A stretch of DNA of 64,000 bases from Bacteroidia bacterium (GCA_030431525.1 JAUIJC010000002.1:118182-182181), one strand, 5' to 3'; positions 35,164 to 45,137 are shown, counted from the stretch's first letter. Notes: generated by a model not told the origin, from the sequence alone. Translations and numbers: made by a program.

Positions 35164-37071
35164 TTATTTTATGACAACCGAATAGGTTTTCGTGTTGCCC
35201 ATTTGGTCCCTTACTTCAAGCTCCAGCTTTCCACGTAGGGGAGTGTTCGGATTCAAGGTTTCTGACCAAATGAATTTCCGCTTGTAGTCGTAGTGCATTA
35301 ACAACCACCTGCCATTCAGTTTGGCTTCCCAAGATTGGATGCCAGAAAGTTCGTCCCAAATCTTGAAAGAGACGACATTTCGAGCTTTGCCTAAATACCT
35401 GATGACGGGTTCAGTTGTGTCCGCCAATACTGTATAAGTACCCAAATCTCTGGTTTTTAGTTGCAGGCGTTCACCCTGCCATTTTCCACCAGCAAAGGAA
35501 GGAGACCTTCCATTGATTTGATAATAGGCCAGCTTTCTCTTTGGTCCAATATCCTCCTTTACATCCATTAAAACACGGATGTAACTTTTCATAGGAAAAC
35601 CGTACGGTCCGAGCGCAAAGGTATCCCCAGCCCTGCTCAAATCCAAATAGAGGGTATCGAAAAGGCTTGGGATGGAAAAGTTTACCTGTAAACCTGTCTC
35701 ATCATCAAAAACCTGATGTAACGCCCCAGGTTTGACGGCTTCTTTGATATTAAAGGCCACGCTTTTTCCTGCCACATAAACCGAGTCAGGAATTTTCTTT
35801 CTTAGGTCCCAAAGGAAAACAGACTGTCCTTTGTCCATGTAAGAAGCTTTGATGTTGTTCGCAAAAAAGCCGTCATAGACCAAACATTCGTTCGCATCGC
35901 CCCATATTTTTAAGGTGTTGTTGAACACCTCAAAGGTAGGGGTGGCCACTTCACGTGAGAGTACAAATGGTTGGGGACGAGTTTCTTGGGGAGGAGTGCC
36001 TTTGAGGGTGAAGTTGAGCTTCGAGCTATTGCCATAGGCGTCTATGGCTGTGATTTCAACCCTGTGTTCGGAGCCATCAGTAATGTTTAAGAAACCTTGA
36101 TTAACGGCCTCATACAATGGAAGCTTGTTTCCGTCAGCCACATACATTCGCTGGAAGCGTCCCTCACCTTGCTTATAACATTCGTGGTCGATGTGGACGT
36201 TAATGTGACGGGTCTGCGAAAAGGCGTATCGGTCATTATTGTAGCGATAGGTCTCTTTGCCATCAACTGTAACTATCAAGGTATTTACTCCATTTTTATT
36301 GCTTGCCCCATTCAGCTTGTCATTGGCTTTTATTTCAAGGCCAATGTTTCCCCATACGGAAATAGTTGGTGCCGAGTAAGCCGTTTCACTGTGCTTTTTA
36401 GGATAGAAAACTGGAGCATCAAGCTTTTCTTTCACTCTGGAGTTGATATCCAAAGGAACAATTTTCAAGGCATAGAATTCAGGAGAAATGTTGTCTACAA
36501 TCTCAGAAAATCCAAATAATAATGGATTTAGGACCTGCTGGAAACGGTCGCGGATTTCAAAATGAAGGTGAGGCCCACCTGAGCCACCTGTGTTCCCTGA
36601 ATAGCCAATGATATCACCCTTCTTGACCTTGAAGTGGGTTTGGGACGGGAAGAGCTCCACCGAGAAGCTTTTTCGGGAATACTGCTGTTCCTTGACGTAC
36701 TCGCCGATTTTTCCCTTGAAAGATTTCAAGTGAGCGTAAACCGTAGAGTAACCATTTGGGTGTTGGATGTAGAGCGCATTTCCGTATCCAAAGGCAGACA
36801 CCTTAATTCGACTGATATAGCCATCTGCTGAAGCATAAACAGGAAGGCCTTCCTGACCACCCGTTTTGATGTCAATGCCAGAATGGAAGTGGTTTGAGCG
36901 GAGCTCACCCATGGTGCCCGACAGATAACCCCTTTGACCAGGATTAATCGGGAATTTGAAATAGCCCTGCGGGTATTTTTTCCCCTGAGCAAAAAGTAAG
37001 GTCCCCAAACAGAAAAATAAGGTGCTGAGCAGAACAAGTCTGCCCAACCCTTTTCGTAAAAGCTCAATCAT
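35164..37071 (-). CDS. M23-family metallopeptidase-like protein
   Basis: A 635-residue exported protein with a cleavable signal peptide (residues 1-28, ending in LLFAQG). The LytM-type Zn peptidase domain is at about residues 30-170: HFHSGIDIK provides two ligands and GPHLHFEIRD the third. The remaining 450 residues are beta-rich repeats of unknown role. It is likely a periplasmic or outer-membrane cell-wall endopeptidase. The start at 37071 overlaps the stop of the upstream FAH gene by 4 bp (ATGA), so the two are coupled. Enzymes of this size are a Bacteroidota variant. Confidence 0.88.
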   Translation of the reverse strand: MIELLRKGLGRLVLLSTLFFCLGTLLFAQGKKYPQGYFKFPINPGQRGYLSGTMGELRSNHFHSGIDIKTGGQEGLPVYASADGYISRIKVSAFGYGNALYIQHPNGYSTVYAHLKSFKGKIGEYVKEQQYSRKSFSVELFPSQTHFKVKKGDIIGYSGNTGGSGGPHLHFEIRDRFQQVLNPLLFGFSEIVDNISPEFYALKIVPLDINSRVKEKLDAPVFYPKKHSETAYSAPTISVWGNIGLEIKANDKLNGASNKNGVNTLIVTVDGKETYRYNNDRYAFSQTRHINVHIDHECYKQGEGRFQRMYVADGNKLPLYEAVNQGFLNITDGSEHRVEITAIDAYGNSSKLNFTLKGTPPQETRPQPFVLSREVATPTFEVFNNTLKIWGDANECLVYDGFFANNIKASYMDKGQSVFLWDLRKKIPDSVYVAGKSVAFNIKEAVKPGALHQVFDDETGLQVNFSIPSLFDTLYLDLSRAGDTFALGPYGFPMKSYIRVLMDVKEDIGPKRKLAYYQINGRSPSFAGGKWQGERLQLKTRDLGTYTVLADTTEPVIRYLGKARNVVSFKIWDELSGIQSWEAKLNGRWLLMHYDYKRKFIWSETLNPNTPLRGKLELEVRDQMGNTKTYSVVIK

Positions 37072-37679
37072 CGTACTTCGAAATCTAAAAGTTTGCGGTC
37101 GCCAATAAATCCACAAAGGCGGTCTCCAATGTTTACGGCTCCAACGCCTGCAGGTGTTCCTGTATAGATAATATCTCCAGTCTGAAGAAAGAAATATTTT
37201 GAAAGGTGCGCCACAATTTGGTCAAAGGAAAAAATCATGTCTCGACTATTTCCCTTTTGACGTAGCTCTCCATTGATTTCCAAACTGAAATCCAAATCGT
37301 TGATGCTATCAAAATCCTCGATGGGGAGGAAAGGGGAGAGCGGTGCGGAATCGTTAAAGCCTTTAGCTATTTCCCATGGAAGTCCTTTGGCCTTTAATTC
37401 TGTTTGAATGTCCCTTGCGGTAAAATCGACACCAAGGCCAATTTTGTCGTAATACTTATGAGCGAATTTTTCAGGGATATGCTTGCCTGGTCTGCAGATA
37501 CGAATTACTAATTCAATTTCATGGTGAACCTCCTTTGTGAAATCTGGAATGTAAAACGGCTTGTTTCCCTTAAGGAGGGCAGTTTCTGGCATACCAAAGA
37601 CAACAGGTGTTGTTGGGGCTTCTCCTCCCATTTCTTTGGCGTGGTCAGCGTAGTTTTTACCAATGGCAAGTATTTTCAT
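37068..37679 (-). CDS. Fumarylacetoacetate hydrolase family protein
   Basis: A 203-residue FAH-family enzyme. It has KILAIGKNYADHAKEMG, shown as GKNYADHAKE, then HHEIELVIRICRPGK, shown as HHEIELVIR with the metal-binding Glu residues, DFTARDIQ, GFNDSAPLSPF and the GTPAGVGAVNIGD end motif. FAH-fold proteins include isomerases, hydratases and oxaloacetate decarboxylases; the substrate is not readable. The downstream M23 gene overlaps its stop by 4 bp. The ATG at 37679 is used. Confidence 0.87.
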   Translation of the reverse strand: MKILAIGKNYADHAKEMGGEAPTTPVVFGMPETALLKGNKPFYIPDFTKEVHHEIELVIRICRPGKHIPEKFAHKYYDKIGLGVDFTARDIQTELKAKGLPWEIAKGFNDSAPLSPFLPIEDFDSINDLDFSLEINGELRQKGNSRDMIFSFDQIVAHLSKYFFLQTGDIIYTGTPAGVGAVNIGDRLCGFIGDRKLLDFEVR

Positions 37680-37750
37680 AATCAACTATGGGATATGCAA
37701 GCAAGCTTAATTTGAGAGCTTACTTGTGATAATTCGAAGTTTATAGCGTC

Positions 37751-37935
37751 CTTTCGCTCAAGGTAAAAGTGAAACGATGGGTTGGTCCACCAAGGCGCAG
37801 TTATTTTGTTCGCTGTTTGTATCAAATTGATGCAGGGATAGCCGTAGCTAACTCAAAGCAATTTGATACGGACAGCGGGCAAAAGAACTAGCCGTCTGGT
37901 CCAGGTTATTGTTTTTCTTTTACCAAGGGCGAAAT
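37751..37935 (+). repeat. Long palindromic element, copy 1
   Basis: A nested imperfect palindrome of about 185 bp fills most of the gap before the 37978 gene. The outer arms (TTTCGC, GGTAAAAG) pair at 37751-37775 and 37911-37935. The inner arms are GCTGTTTGTATCAAATTG and CAATTTGATACGGACAGC. The apical part has GATAGCCGTAGCTAAC. The core TTGATGCAGGGATAGCC is shared with the copy at 51986-52148 (opposite strand), while arm bases differ in compensated pairs. It looks like a mobile palindrome or a structured RNA or DNA motif. It has no ORF. Confidence 0.75.
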
Positions 37936-37977
37936 AATCCATAATTTTGTTCAAAAACGACCCCAGAAGGATAAAAT

Positions 37978-38481
37978 ATGCAACAAAGGATATTGGCAGT
38001 AGCATTGGTTGCCACCCTTTTTGGCTGTAAAAAGCTGGCCGAACAAAACTTTACGATTAAGCGTGAGGCCTTTAAGGATGAAAAACAGTGGAAGAAGATT
38101 ACAGATAGCCTTTACAACGAGAAAAGTAGCTCATACGAATGTATTCATTATTTAACCTATGACTCGGCCAAGGCCCAGTTGCATATAAAATATGCTAAGG
38201 ATGAGTGCGAAAACCTTGATTGGGTTGAGCATTATTTAGAGAAAGAGGGGGTTTTATTCATTGACACTGTTCAGGTAGACTCTGTTTTGGTGGATTCATT
38301 GCAACAGGAAGATTCAGTTCCTCCAGTAGTGGAAGAAGTTCAGAAATTGAGCCCGAAGCCAAGGCCGAAGCCAGCTCCACCTGTTTTTCATGCCCCAAAG
38401 CAGGAAAATCCAAAACCAGCAGAGTTAGATAATCCTTCAGTTGATTCCGTTCCAACTCAAGACTCCCAACCACAGCACTGA
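37978..38481 (+). CDS. Hypothetical Pro-rich lipoprotein
   Basis: A 167-residue exported protein with lipobox LFGC near residue 17. The first 90 mature residues are acidic and unrecognised. The C-terminal third is low complexity, rich in Pro, Lys, Gln and Ser (PKPRPKPAPP). This resembles periplasm-spanning linker sequence. Its stop codon overlaps the ABC-F start (TGATG), so it is cotranscribed and coupled with the ABC-F gene. Function unknown. Confidence 0.75.
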   Translation: MQQRILAVALVATLFGCKKLAEQNFTIKREAFKDEKQWKKITDSLYNEKSSSYECIHYLTYDSAKAQLHIKYAKDECENLDWVEHYLEKEGVLFIDTVQVDSVLVDSLQQEDSVPPVVEEVQKLSPKPRPKPAPPVFHAPKQENPKPAELDNPSVDSVPTQDSQPQH

Positions 38482-40337
38482 TGAACTACCTTTCGGTTGA
38501 GAACCTCTCCAAAAGATATGGTGAGCGTTTGTTGTTTGATGATATCACTTTTGGAATCTCCAAAGGACAAAAGGTTGGTATTGTAGCCAAAAACGGTTCA
38601 GGAAAATCCACGCTTTTGTCCATTTTGAGTGGCAAGGAAAGTCCCGACCACGGGATTGTTTCTTTCAGGAAGGAAATTAAGGTGGGGGTCTTGGATCAAG
38701 ATCCGCAGATTTCGGTGGGGCAGACCATTTTTGAGGCCATTCTGGAAATGGACAATCCGATGGTCACCGCCGTCAAGAACTATGAAAAGGCGCTTTCCAA
38801 TCCTGATTTGATGGATAAGGCTTTGAGTCAGATGGATGATTTGAAGGCTTGGGATTTTGAGTCCAAGGTTAAACAGGTCTTGACAGAGCTAAAATTAGTT
38901 CCTTGGGATCAAGACGTTAAAAATCTATCTGGAGGACAACGGAAGCGAATCGCATTGGGTAAGCTTCTTTTGGATGATCCTGATTTCATCATTCTTGACG
39001 AGCCTACCAACCATCTTGACTTGGAGATTATTGAATGGTTGGAAAACCATTTGACCCAAGCTGGTAAGACCTTGTTGATGGTAACGCACGACCGCTACTT
39101 TTTGGAGCGTGTTTGTAATGAAATCATCGAGCTTCATGATGGGTCGATTTCCCGTTATTCGGGCAATTATTCCACCTATTTGGAGAATAAGGAATTGCGT
39201 GAAGCACAGCAGGCTTCAGAGGTAGCCAAGGCCCAGAATCTCATGAAGAAGGAACTGGAGTGGATGCGTCGCCAACCTAAGGCAAGGGGCACAAAGGCGA
39301 AATACCGTGTCGATGCCTTCCATGATTTGAAGAAGAAGGCTAAAAGCAAAAAGGCTGATGCCGAGCTTTCCATTGATTTGCATGGCCGTAGGATGGGAAG
39401 GAAGATTTTGGAGATGGATGGTCTTCAAAAGGCTTTTGGGGATTGGAAAATCTTAGATGATTTCTCTTACATCTTCCGTCGTAATGAGAAGATTGGAATT
39501 GTAGGACCAAATGGTGTTGGAAAGACTACCTTTCTGAATATCCTGACTGGAAAGGAGCCTACAGATGGAGGAACAGTGGAAGCTGGTGAAACCGTTGCCT
39601 TCGGCTATTACGACCAGAAGGGAATGCAGCTGGCGGAGGATATGCGGGTCATTGAGGTGGTGAAAAACATTGCGGAGCATATTCCGTTGGCTGATGGAAC
39701 GAATGTTTCAGCTGGACAAATGCTGGAGCGGTTCCTTTTCACTCCAGAACAGCAATACCAGTATGTCCGAACATTGAGTGGTGGGGAGCGAAAGCGTCTG
39801 TATTTGCTCACCATTTTAATGAAGAACCCCAACTTCCTGATTCTTGACGAGCCTACGAACGATCTTGATATCGTTACCTTGAACGTCTTGGAGGATTATC
39901 TGGAAAGTTTTGCGGGTTGCGTTTTGGTGGTATCCCACGACCGATACTTTATGGACAAGGTGGTAGATCACCTTTTTGTATTCCAAGGCCAAGGTGTGGT
40001 TAAGGATTTCAATGGTTCTTATTCCGACTACCACGAAATGGTAAAAGCTTGGGAGCGGGAAAAGAGTCAACAAGAAGCGGAGACGAAAAAGGCTGTTGAA
40101 AAGCCGAAACAGCAGGAGAAGAAAAGGGAAAAGAAAAAGCTGTCCTACAAGGAGCAGAAGGAGTTTGAGCAGTTGGAAGCGGATATTGAAGCTTTAGAAA
40201 ATCGTAAGGCAGAACTGGAGGCCGAGATGGGGACGACCAGTGAACCTGATAAATTAACGTCCCTGACTACTGAATATGGCGAAGTGGAAGAGGAGTTGGA
40301 TATAAAGACTCTTCGTTGGATGGAACTGGCTGATTAA
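38481..40337 (+). CDS. ABC-F family ATPase, Uup-like
   Basis: A 618-residue cytoplasmic protein with two ABC ATPase domains and no membrane part. First domain: Walker A AKNGSGKST near residue 37, signature LSGGQRKR near 150, Walker B ILDEPTNHLD. Second domain: GPNGVGKTT near 345, LSGGERKRLYL, ILDEPTNDLD. The linker is Lys/Arg-rich. The C-terminal 80 residues form a charged coiled coil (EKKREKKK, EADIEALENRKAELEAE), as in Uup. ABC-F proteins act on ribosomes in translation or DNA-linked stress; the exact role is inferred from the coiled coil. Confidence 0.9.
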   Translation: MNYLSVENLSKRYGERLLFDDITFGISKGQKVGIVAKNGSGKSTLLSILSGKESPDHGIVSFRKEIKVGVLDQDPQISVGQTIFEAILEMDNPMVTAVKNYEKALSNPDLMDKALSQMDDLKAWDFESKVKQVLTELKLVPWDQDVKNLSGGQRKRIALGKLLLDDPDFIILDEPTNHLDLEIIEWLENHLTQAGKTLLMVTHDRYFLERVCNEIIELHDGSISRYSGNYSTYLENKELREAQQASEVAKAQNLMKKELEWMRRQPKARGTKAKYRVDAFHDLKKKAKSKKADAELSIDLHGRRMGRKILEMDGLQKAFGDWKILDDFSYIFRRNEKIGIVGPNGVGKTTFLNILTGKEPTDGGTVEAGETVAFGYYDQKGMQLAEDMRVIEVVKNIAEHIPLADGTNVSAGQMLERFLFTPEQQYQYVRTLSGGERKRLYLLTILMKNPNFLILDEPTNDLDIVTLNVLEDYLESFAGCVLVVSHDRYFMDKVVDHLFVFQGQGVVKDFNGSYSDYHEMVKAWEREKSQQEAETKKAVEKPKQQEKKREKKKLSYKEQKEFEQLEADIEALENRKAELEAEMGTTSEPDKLTSLTTEYGEVEEELDIKTLRWMELAD

Positions 40338-40356
40338 GCTGTACTGTCTTGAAAAA

Positions 40357-40398
40357 ACAAAGGCTCCCCAAATTCGTTTTTGAGGAGCCTTTACTTTT
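40357..40398 (+). terminator. Terminator of the ABC-F gene
   Basis: AAAGGCTCC (40359-40367) pairs with GGAGCCTTT (40384-40392) and is followed by ACTTTTTA. It also precedes a convergent gene. Confidence 0.8.
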
Positions 40399-40411
40399 TA
40401 ACTGGCCTTTT

Positions 40412-40873
40412 TTAGGCAGTCATCTTTTCTGTTTTCTTGGTGCAGAAAAGGTGAAGTATTTTTTCAATGTCTGGCTCTTCTTGGCCGTAGGCTTCCTCTA
40501 CGTTCCAGAATCGGAACAGTTCCTCTTGAAGGAAATAGGCCTGAATCAAACTTAGCTTTCCAATCTTTTCAACCATCCCTTGGACACTGACATTTCGTTT
40601 GCTCATTTCTCCTCCGAATTCCTCCCCATCCAACACCACCCATTTCAAACGAATCTTGCTCTGCTCGTTAGGAGGGATGTTTTTGATTTTATAGGAGTAC
40701 ACCAGGCTCATCATCTCGGTGCGGGTGAAATGATCCCTTAGGGAAGCCAAAGTGGATTTGCGTAAAAATAGGAACCCTTGAATGGCACGTTCCTCACCCT
40801 CTGTTCGGGATTGGTAGAGGTTTTCGTATTTCCGGACGTTTTCGTCTTCGGTTTGGATGGTTAGCTTAGTCAT
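40412..40873 (-). CDS. Hypothetical cytoplasmic protein
   Basis: A 153-residue protein without signal peptide or membrane segment. It has no motif I recognise. It is hydrophilic and mixed alpha/beta (RKSTLASLRDHFTRTEMMSLVYSY, shown as RKSTLASLRDHF). Composition and codon use match the neighbours, so it is likely a native gene. It is convergent with the ABC-F gene. The 40874-41067 gap behind it shows no further gene. Confidence 0.7.
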   Translation of the reverse strand: MTKLTIQTEDENVRKYENLYQSRTEGEERAIQGFLFLRKSTLASLRDHFTRTEMMSLVYSYKIKNIPPNEQSKIRLKWVVLDGEEFGGEMSKRNVSVQGMVEKIGKLSLIQAYFLQEELFRFWNVEEAYGQEEPDIEKILHLFCTKKTEKMTA

Positions 40874-41067
40874 GACGCCAGGGTTTTTTAGGTTAAAAAT
40901 GTTGCTGACAAGCGATTCAACTTACTTTCTATACGTTTGTAAGCGTTTGAAGGCTTCAATTAATTCATAATTTGTTGTTCAGGTTTGTGGAACTTCGAAC
41001 CAGGAGATTATTTCTCCCATGTTACAAAAAGAACGAATTAAAGTAAACAGCATTGTTCTCAAAATAC

Positions 41068-43269
41068 TTAGGCAACTGACTGTTTTTCATTACCCATATC
41101 GGTGAGTTTTATGAGAAAATGTAGGACCTCGTCCACAGACTTCAGCTTGAACTTTGCAGCGGAATCAGCGTTTCCGACCTTAATGGTGTAGGCATCATCG
41201 GGTAATGACTTGAAAGTGTCCTCATCAGTCCAGTCGTCCCCAATTGCAAGGATAAAGTCAGGCTTTATCCAATCCACGAAATTCATTGAAGCCCGTCCCT
41301 TATTGATTCCTGCATTTTTTATTTCAATGACTTTGTTACCCTCCAATACTTGGATGTCCATATTTCCAGTGAGGTATTGAAGGTTGGACACTAACTCGCG
41401 AGCCCGCATTTCGCCAAGGCCGTGTTCGGATTTTCTAAAATGCCAGACGAGGGAATAATCCTTATGTTCAATGAGTGATCCTGGAGTCCTATCTACATAG
41501 TATTCCAACATCGGTAAGATCTCCTGCTTCCATTCCTGCGGCATGGATGCTATGGTATGCCATTCTTGGTTCTCTTGTTTAATCCAAGCCCCGTGTTCAG
41601 CGACAAATCCCACATTCAGGTCGCCTAACCACTTTGTGAGAAAACGGCGGTCACGACCACTAATAATAACTACGTGGTTTAAGGGGTTTTCAGCAAGCTC
41701 CCTTAAAATTTCGCGGAGTTTAGCATCGGGCTTGGCGTCTGTTGGTCGCTGGGTGAAGGACCGTAGAGTACCGTCATAGTCTAAAAGCAGCAAACGTTTT
41801 TGGGCCGTATGGAATTCATCCGATATTTCCTGCTGCATTCGGCGCCCCAAGATTTTTGCCCTGAAATTCGCTTGGCTTTCCTTGGTATATCGTAGGCGCT
41901 CCATAAAAACCTCTACCCACCGGTGAATCGTGTATCGTTGCAGGGTTTTTTGCATTTCCCCAAGCCTTAGTGCCTGTTCTTCCAAAGGCATTTCCAAAGC
42001 TTGTCTCATACTTTGCACCAAAGCCTCCTGATCATTTGGGTTGATGATTAGGGCTTCTGTCAATTCTTTGGCAGCTCCAGCCATTTCGCTAAGGACAAGA
42101 ACTCCTTTTCGGTCTGTTTTACTGGCCACAAATTCCTTGCAAACGAGATTCATTCCATCCCGTAGGGGAGTGACCAAGGCGATGTCTGAAATGCTGTATA
42201 GGGCAGAGAGTTGGTTGAACGGTAGCGCTCTATAAAAGAAATGGACTGGTGTCCATTCAAGGTTGCCGTACTTCCCGTTTATTCTTCCCACCAAAAGTTC
42301 GAGTTCTTCCTTGAGATGTGTATAGTTTGTTACAGTGTCCCTTGACGGTACAACTAGCAAAATCAGAGATACCTTTTGTCTGTATTCTGGAAACTGGGTC
42401 AGAAGTTGGTCAAAGGCAATAATCCGCTCGGGAATACCCTTAGTGTAATCCAGCCGGTCAATAGATAGAATAAGTCGCTGATTACCTGTTGAGGAAAGAA
42501 ACCTTTTCCGTTCTTTTTGGACAGCTTCAGTGGTTACAGAAGAAGCGTATTTTTCATAGTCAATTCCCATGGGGAAAGCGTCCACGGTAATGAATCTTCC
42601 CTGATGCTTGAAGTGCCCCATTTCATGATCCAACCCTGTAGTTCTGCTGACAGTGCTGAGGAAATGCCTCATGTCATCAAAGGTATGGAAGCCAATCAGG
42701 TCGGCTCCGAGCAGGCCGTTGACTAAAGGCTCGCGCCAAGGTAGGAGTCGGAAGATTTCGTAGGAGGGGAAGGGGATATGATGGAAATAGCCAATGCTTG
42801 CCTTTGGCAATGCCTTTCGTAGCATTTCAGGAAGAAGGAGCAATTGGTAATCGTGAACCCAAATAGTGTCGTCGGGTTCGGCATGTTTAAGGATCTCCGT
42901 ACAGAAAATATTGTTGACTTCAACGTAAGCCTCCCAGTCCTCGGTGTTGTATTCAGTAAGTTGAGGGTAGTAATGGAATAGGGGCCAAAGCGTAGAGTTA
43001 CTGAAACCTTCGTAGTATTTTTTGATATGTTCCTTGTGTAGAAAGATGGGAACCATGCTTTCCTTTCTTAATTCTGCAGTGACCTTTTTTTGGTCTTCCT
43101 CTGAATGAAGGAATAGGCCAGGCCAGCCCACCCACAAGTTGTTTCCTTGTTTGTAAATAGACCCTAAACCAGTTGCCAATCCTCCAGCACTTGGGGTGAG
43201 GGTAAGGCCGTGATTATCCTGATGGATTTTGACGGGAAGGCGATTTGAGATGATAATGGTCTTGGCCAT
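41068..43269 (-). CDS. otsAB: Bifunctional trehalose-6-phosphate synthase/phosphatase
   Basis: A 733-residue fusion making trehalose from UDP-glucose (or GDP-glucose) and glucose-6-P. Residues 1-470 are a GT20 synthase: [39 protein letters not shown] and LVCKEF. Residues 490-725 are a HAD-type phosphatase with LLDYDGTL near 500 and [10 protein letters not shown] near 665. The whole pathway in one chain supports compatible-solute or stress use. The GIDE-domain gene 5 bp upstream on the same strand is probably in the same operon. No trehalase is present. Confidence 0.95.
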   Translation of the reverse strand: MAKTIIISNRLPVKIHQDNHGLTLTPSAGGLATGLGSIYKQGNNLWVGWPGLFLHSEEDQKKVTAELRKESMVPIFLHKEHIKKYYEGFSNSTLWPLFHYYPQLTEYNTEDWEAYVEVNNIFCTEILKHAEPDDTIWVHDYQLLLLPEMLRKALPKASIGYFHHIPFPSYEIFRLLPWREPLVNGLLGADLIGFHTFDDMRHFLSTVSRTTGLDHEMGHFKHQGRFITVDAFPMGIDYEKYASSVTTEAVQKERKRFLSSTGNQRLILSIDRLDYTKGIPERIIAFDQLLTQFPEYRQKVSLILLVVPSRDTVTNYTHLKEELELLVGRINGKYGNLEWTPVHFFYRALPFNQLSALYSISDIALVTPLRDGMNLVCKEFVASKTDRKGVLVLSEMAGAAKELTEALIINPNDQEALVQSMRQALEMPLEEQALRLGEMQKTLQRYTIHRWVEVFMERLRYTKESQANFRAKILGRRMQQEISDEFHTAQKRLLLLDYDGTLRSFTQRPTDAKPDAKLREILRELAENPLNHVVIISGRDRRFLTKWLGDLNVGFVAEHGAWIKQENQEWHTIASMPQEWKQEILPMLEYYVDRTPGSLIEHKDYSLVWHFRKSEHGLGEMRARELVSNLQYLTGNMDIQVLEGNKVIEIKNAGINKGRASMNFVDWIKPDFILAIGDDWTDEDTFKSLPDDAYTIKVGNADSAAKFKLKSVDEVLHFLIKLTDMGNEKQSVA

Positions 43270-43274
43270 GTGTG

Positions 43275-44087
43275 TTAAAAGTCAACTTGAGTATTGGCTT
43301 GGCTAATGAAAAACACAATAATGGTCAGGGCAATGACAAAGGCTATGATTGCGCCAATAAGCATGGATTTATTGGAGCTCTCAAGTTCTTGGGTAAGGGC
43401 TTCCTCTGATTTTGCTGAAATGATGAAACGCTTGGCTTCACTGTCTTGATTTTCAGGCAGGGAAACTTGTAGAGTGCCATCTCGGTCATTTGCTTCGCCC
43501 AAAACATAAATGGGTTGGTTGATGGGTATTATCTCTTCTAAGTAACGGAAACCCAAGGTTCGGGTTCCTCGGTTGCCAATACTTATGCCCGAAACGGGAA
43601 TTTTGTGTTGTGAGTCCCCCTGTTCGAAACGGTCCAATACCTTGATGGGAAAAAAATGGGCGCCTTGAACTGAAATGTCAACCGCACCCGTATTGTCGGA
43701 AAGAGAAAAGTTTAATCTGTTGGTGTTGTCAGAAATCACTTCTTCCCGTCGTTCCCAATGCTGCCTCATTCTGCCTTGGGAGTCTCGGTTAGTGACTAAT
43801 TCCTCATATTCCCTTCTGATTTCGGAATGACAATAGACGCATGGACGCTTGCTGAATTCTCCAATAATTGGGGAGTCAGTATTGGGGTTTCCCCTCAATT
43901 CAATGAAATGTCGATAGCTTCTTGGCCCAATGCTGAGCTGCATTTCCTCCCAAGTTTGCAAGACCTCCTGGACAGTGCTCAAACCAAGGGAGCGCATGTC
44001 TTTTATCAGACGATACTGCTTTTGGTGGCGGATAAAGAGGAATACAGCTAAAGCTATCAGCCCAAGGGCAAGAATTATGATTTCCAT
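43275..44087 (-). CDS. GIDE-domain membrane protein
   Basis: A 270-residue protein with membrane helices at about 2-18 and 244-264. Between them is a domain resembling GIDE, the region found in the mitochondrial ligase MULAN: SKRPCVYCHSEIRREYEE, shown as CVYCHSEIRREYE, then FEQGD and FRYLEEIIPINQPIYVLGEA, shown as EEIIPINQPIYVLGEA. The RING finger of the eukaryotic protein is absent, so ligase activity is not implied. Its stop is 5 bp before the otsAB start. A role at the membrane in the trehalose response is possible but unproven. Confidence 0.75.
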   Translation of the reverse strand: MEIIILALGLIALAVFLFIRHQKQYRLIKDMRSLGLSTVQEVLQTWEEMQLSIGPRSYRHFIELRGNPNTDSPIIGEFSKRPCVYCHSEIRREYEELVTNRDSQGRMRQHWERREEVISDNTNRLNFSLSDNTGAVDISVQGAHFFPIKVLDRFEQGDSQHKIPVSGISIGNRGTRTLGFRYLEEIIPINQPIYVLGEANDRDGTLQVSLPENQDSEAKRFIISAKSEEALTQELESSNKSMLIGAIIAFVIALTIIVFFISQANTQVDF

Positions 44088-44126
44088 GCGTCAAAGTCCC
44101 TAATTCATATAGGGCAGAACGCAAAA

Positions 44127-44157
44127 AAGCGGTAGGACGTATTTTGTCCTACCGCTT
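44127..44157 (-). terminator. Terminator of the TPR gene
   Basis: AAGCGGTAGGAC pairs perfectly with GTCCTACCGCTT and the minus strand continues with T-rich sequence. It separates the TPR gene from the GIDE-otsAB unit. Confidence 0.9.
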
Positions 44158-44190
44158 AAGGGGATGGAAATAACAGGAGAATAAGCCTAT

Positions 44191-44916
44191 TTATTGCTTC
44201 TTCTTGCCTGTAATTGTTTGTTTCACAAATTGGACGAACTCCTTAAAAACAGCCTTGTCGGAGAATACTGACCAGACAATATCCCAAAAGGCTTTCTTGC
44301 GTTCCTCTTTCCGCATAGCCTGTTGGGTAGGGCTTGGAGCGGCCTTGGCATTTTCTTCCTTTGTCTTCAGGATTTCGTCGTCGTACTTATCCCAGACTTT
44401 ATCAGGATCCCTTCCTAAAAGCTCATCAGACTTTTTGAAACGCTTTTTAGCGTCTTCCATTTTGCCTCTACGCTCTAAAAGCAAGCCCAAGTTATTGTGA
44501 AGTGTGGCATCCTCAGGATCGAGCTCTATTGCTTTTTCGTAGTCGGAAATGGCGCCCTCATGATCGCCTGCATGTCCACGGATATAGGCGCGGCTGGCAT
44601 AGCGGAAAGGGTTCTCACTATCCAAGTCAACCGCCTTGTTCAGATCAGAAAGTGCCGGGGGGAACTTTTTGAGGTGGAAAAGGGTGATGGCCCGTTCACA
44701 AAGCAGGTCAGCATCGTTCGGCATCAGGTTTACCGCACGATCCAAATCTTTCAGCGAGCTACCATGCTGGTCCAAGCGTCTGAAGGTAACGGCACGGTGG
44801 CAGAGGCCCGAAATGTCATAAGGGTTCTGCTTCAAGAACTTATTGAGGTGGGGAAGCGCGGCCTGAAACTCTCCCTTGTTCATCAAGTCAACCGCATTGC
44901 GTAAGGACTGGCTCAT
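44191..44916 (-). CDS. Tetratricopeptide repeat protein
   Basis: A 241-residue protein of TPR repeats at about residues 5-165 (for example GEFQAALPHLNKFLKQNP, shown as GEFQAALPHLNKF, and GAISDYEKAIELDPEDA). The remaining part is charged. No signal peptide is seen. TPRs bind partner proteins; the partner is not identifiable. It has its own terminator, so it is not in the otsAB operon. Confidence 0.85.
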   Translation of the reverse strand: MSQSLRNAVDLMNKGEFQAALPHLNKFLKQNPYDISGLCHRAVTFRRLDQHGSSLKDLDRAVNLMPNDADLLCERAITLFHLKKFPPALSDLNKAVDLDSENPFRYASRAYIRGHAGDHEGAISDYEKAIELDPEDATLHNNLGLLLERRGKMEDAKKRFKKSDELLGRDPDKVWDKYDDEILKTKEENAKAAPSPTQQAMRKEERKKAFWDIVWSVFSDKAVFKEFVQFVKQTITGKKKQ

Positions 44917-45137
44917 AATCCCAAAATTAGTGATTCCTTAGCTTATAAAAGACCATAGGGGAACAATAATGGATATGTTGTGAAAAGTGATTCACCGAAA
45001 AAATGGGGGGCACTGGTGGAATGATGAGGACAATTAATCTTGGAGAACGCAAAGAATTGCAACTGAGTTTGGTACTATGGCCGTTCAATAAGTCGAGGGG
45101 TAATAACGCATGGGGCTAACAAAAAAAGGTAGTGATT

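Noticed and set aside
37751..37935. Reading the palindrome as a riboswitch for the downstream lipoprotein gene
   Set aside because: The second copy is not upstream of any similarly oriented gene, so a cis-regulatory role is less likely.
43275..44087. Calling the GIDE-domain protein an E3 ubiquitin ligase
   Set aside because: The RING finger is absent and bacteria lack the pathway; only the domain resemblance is kept.
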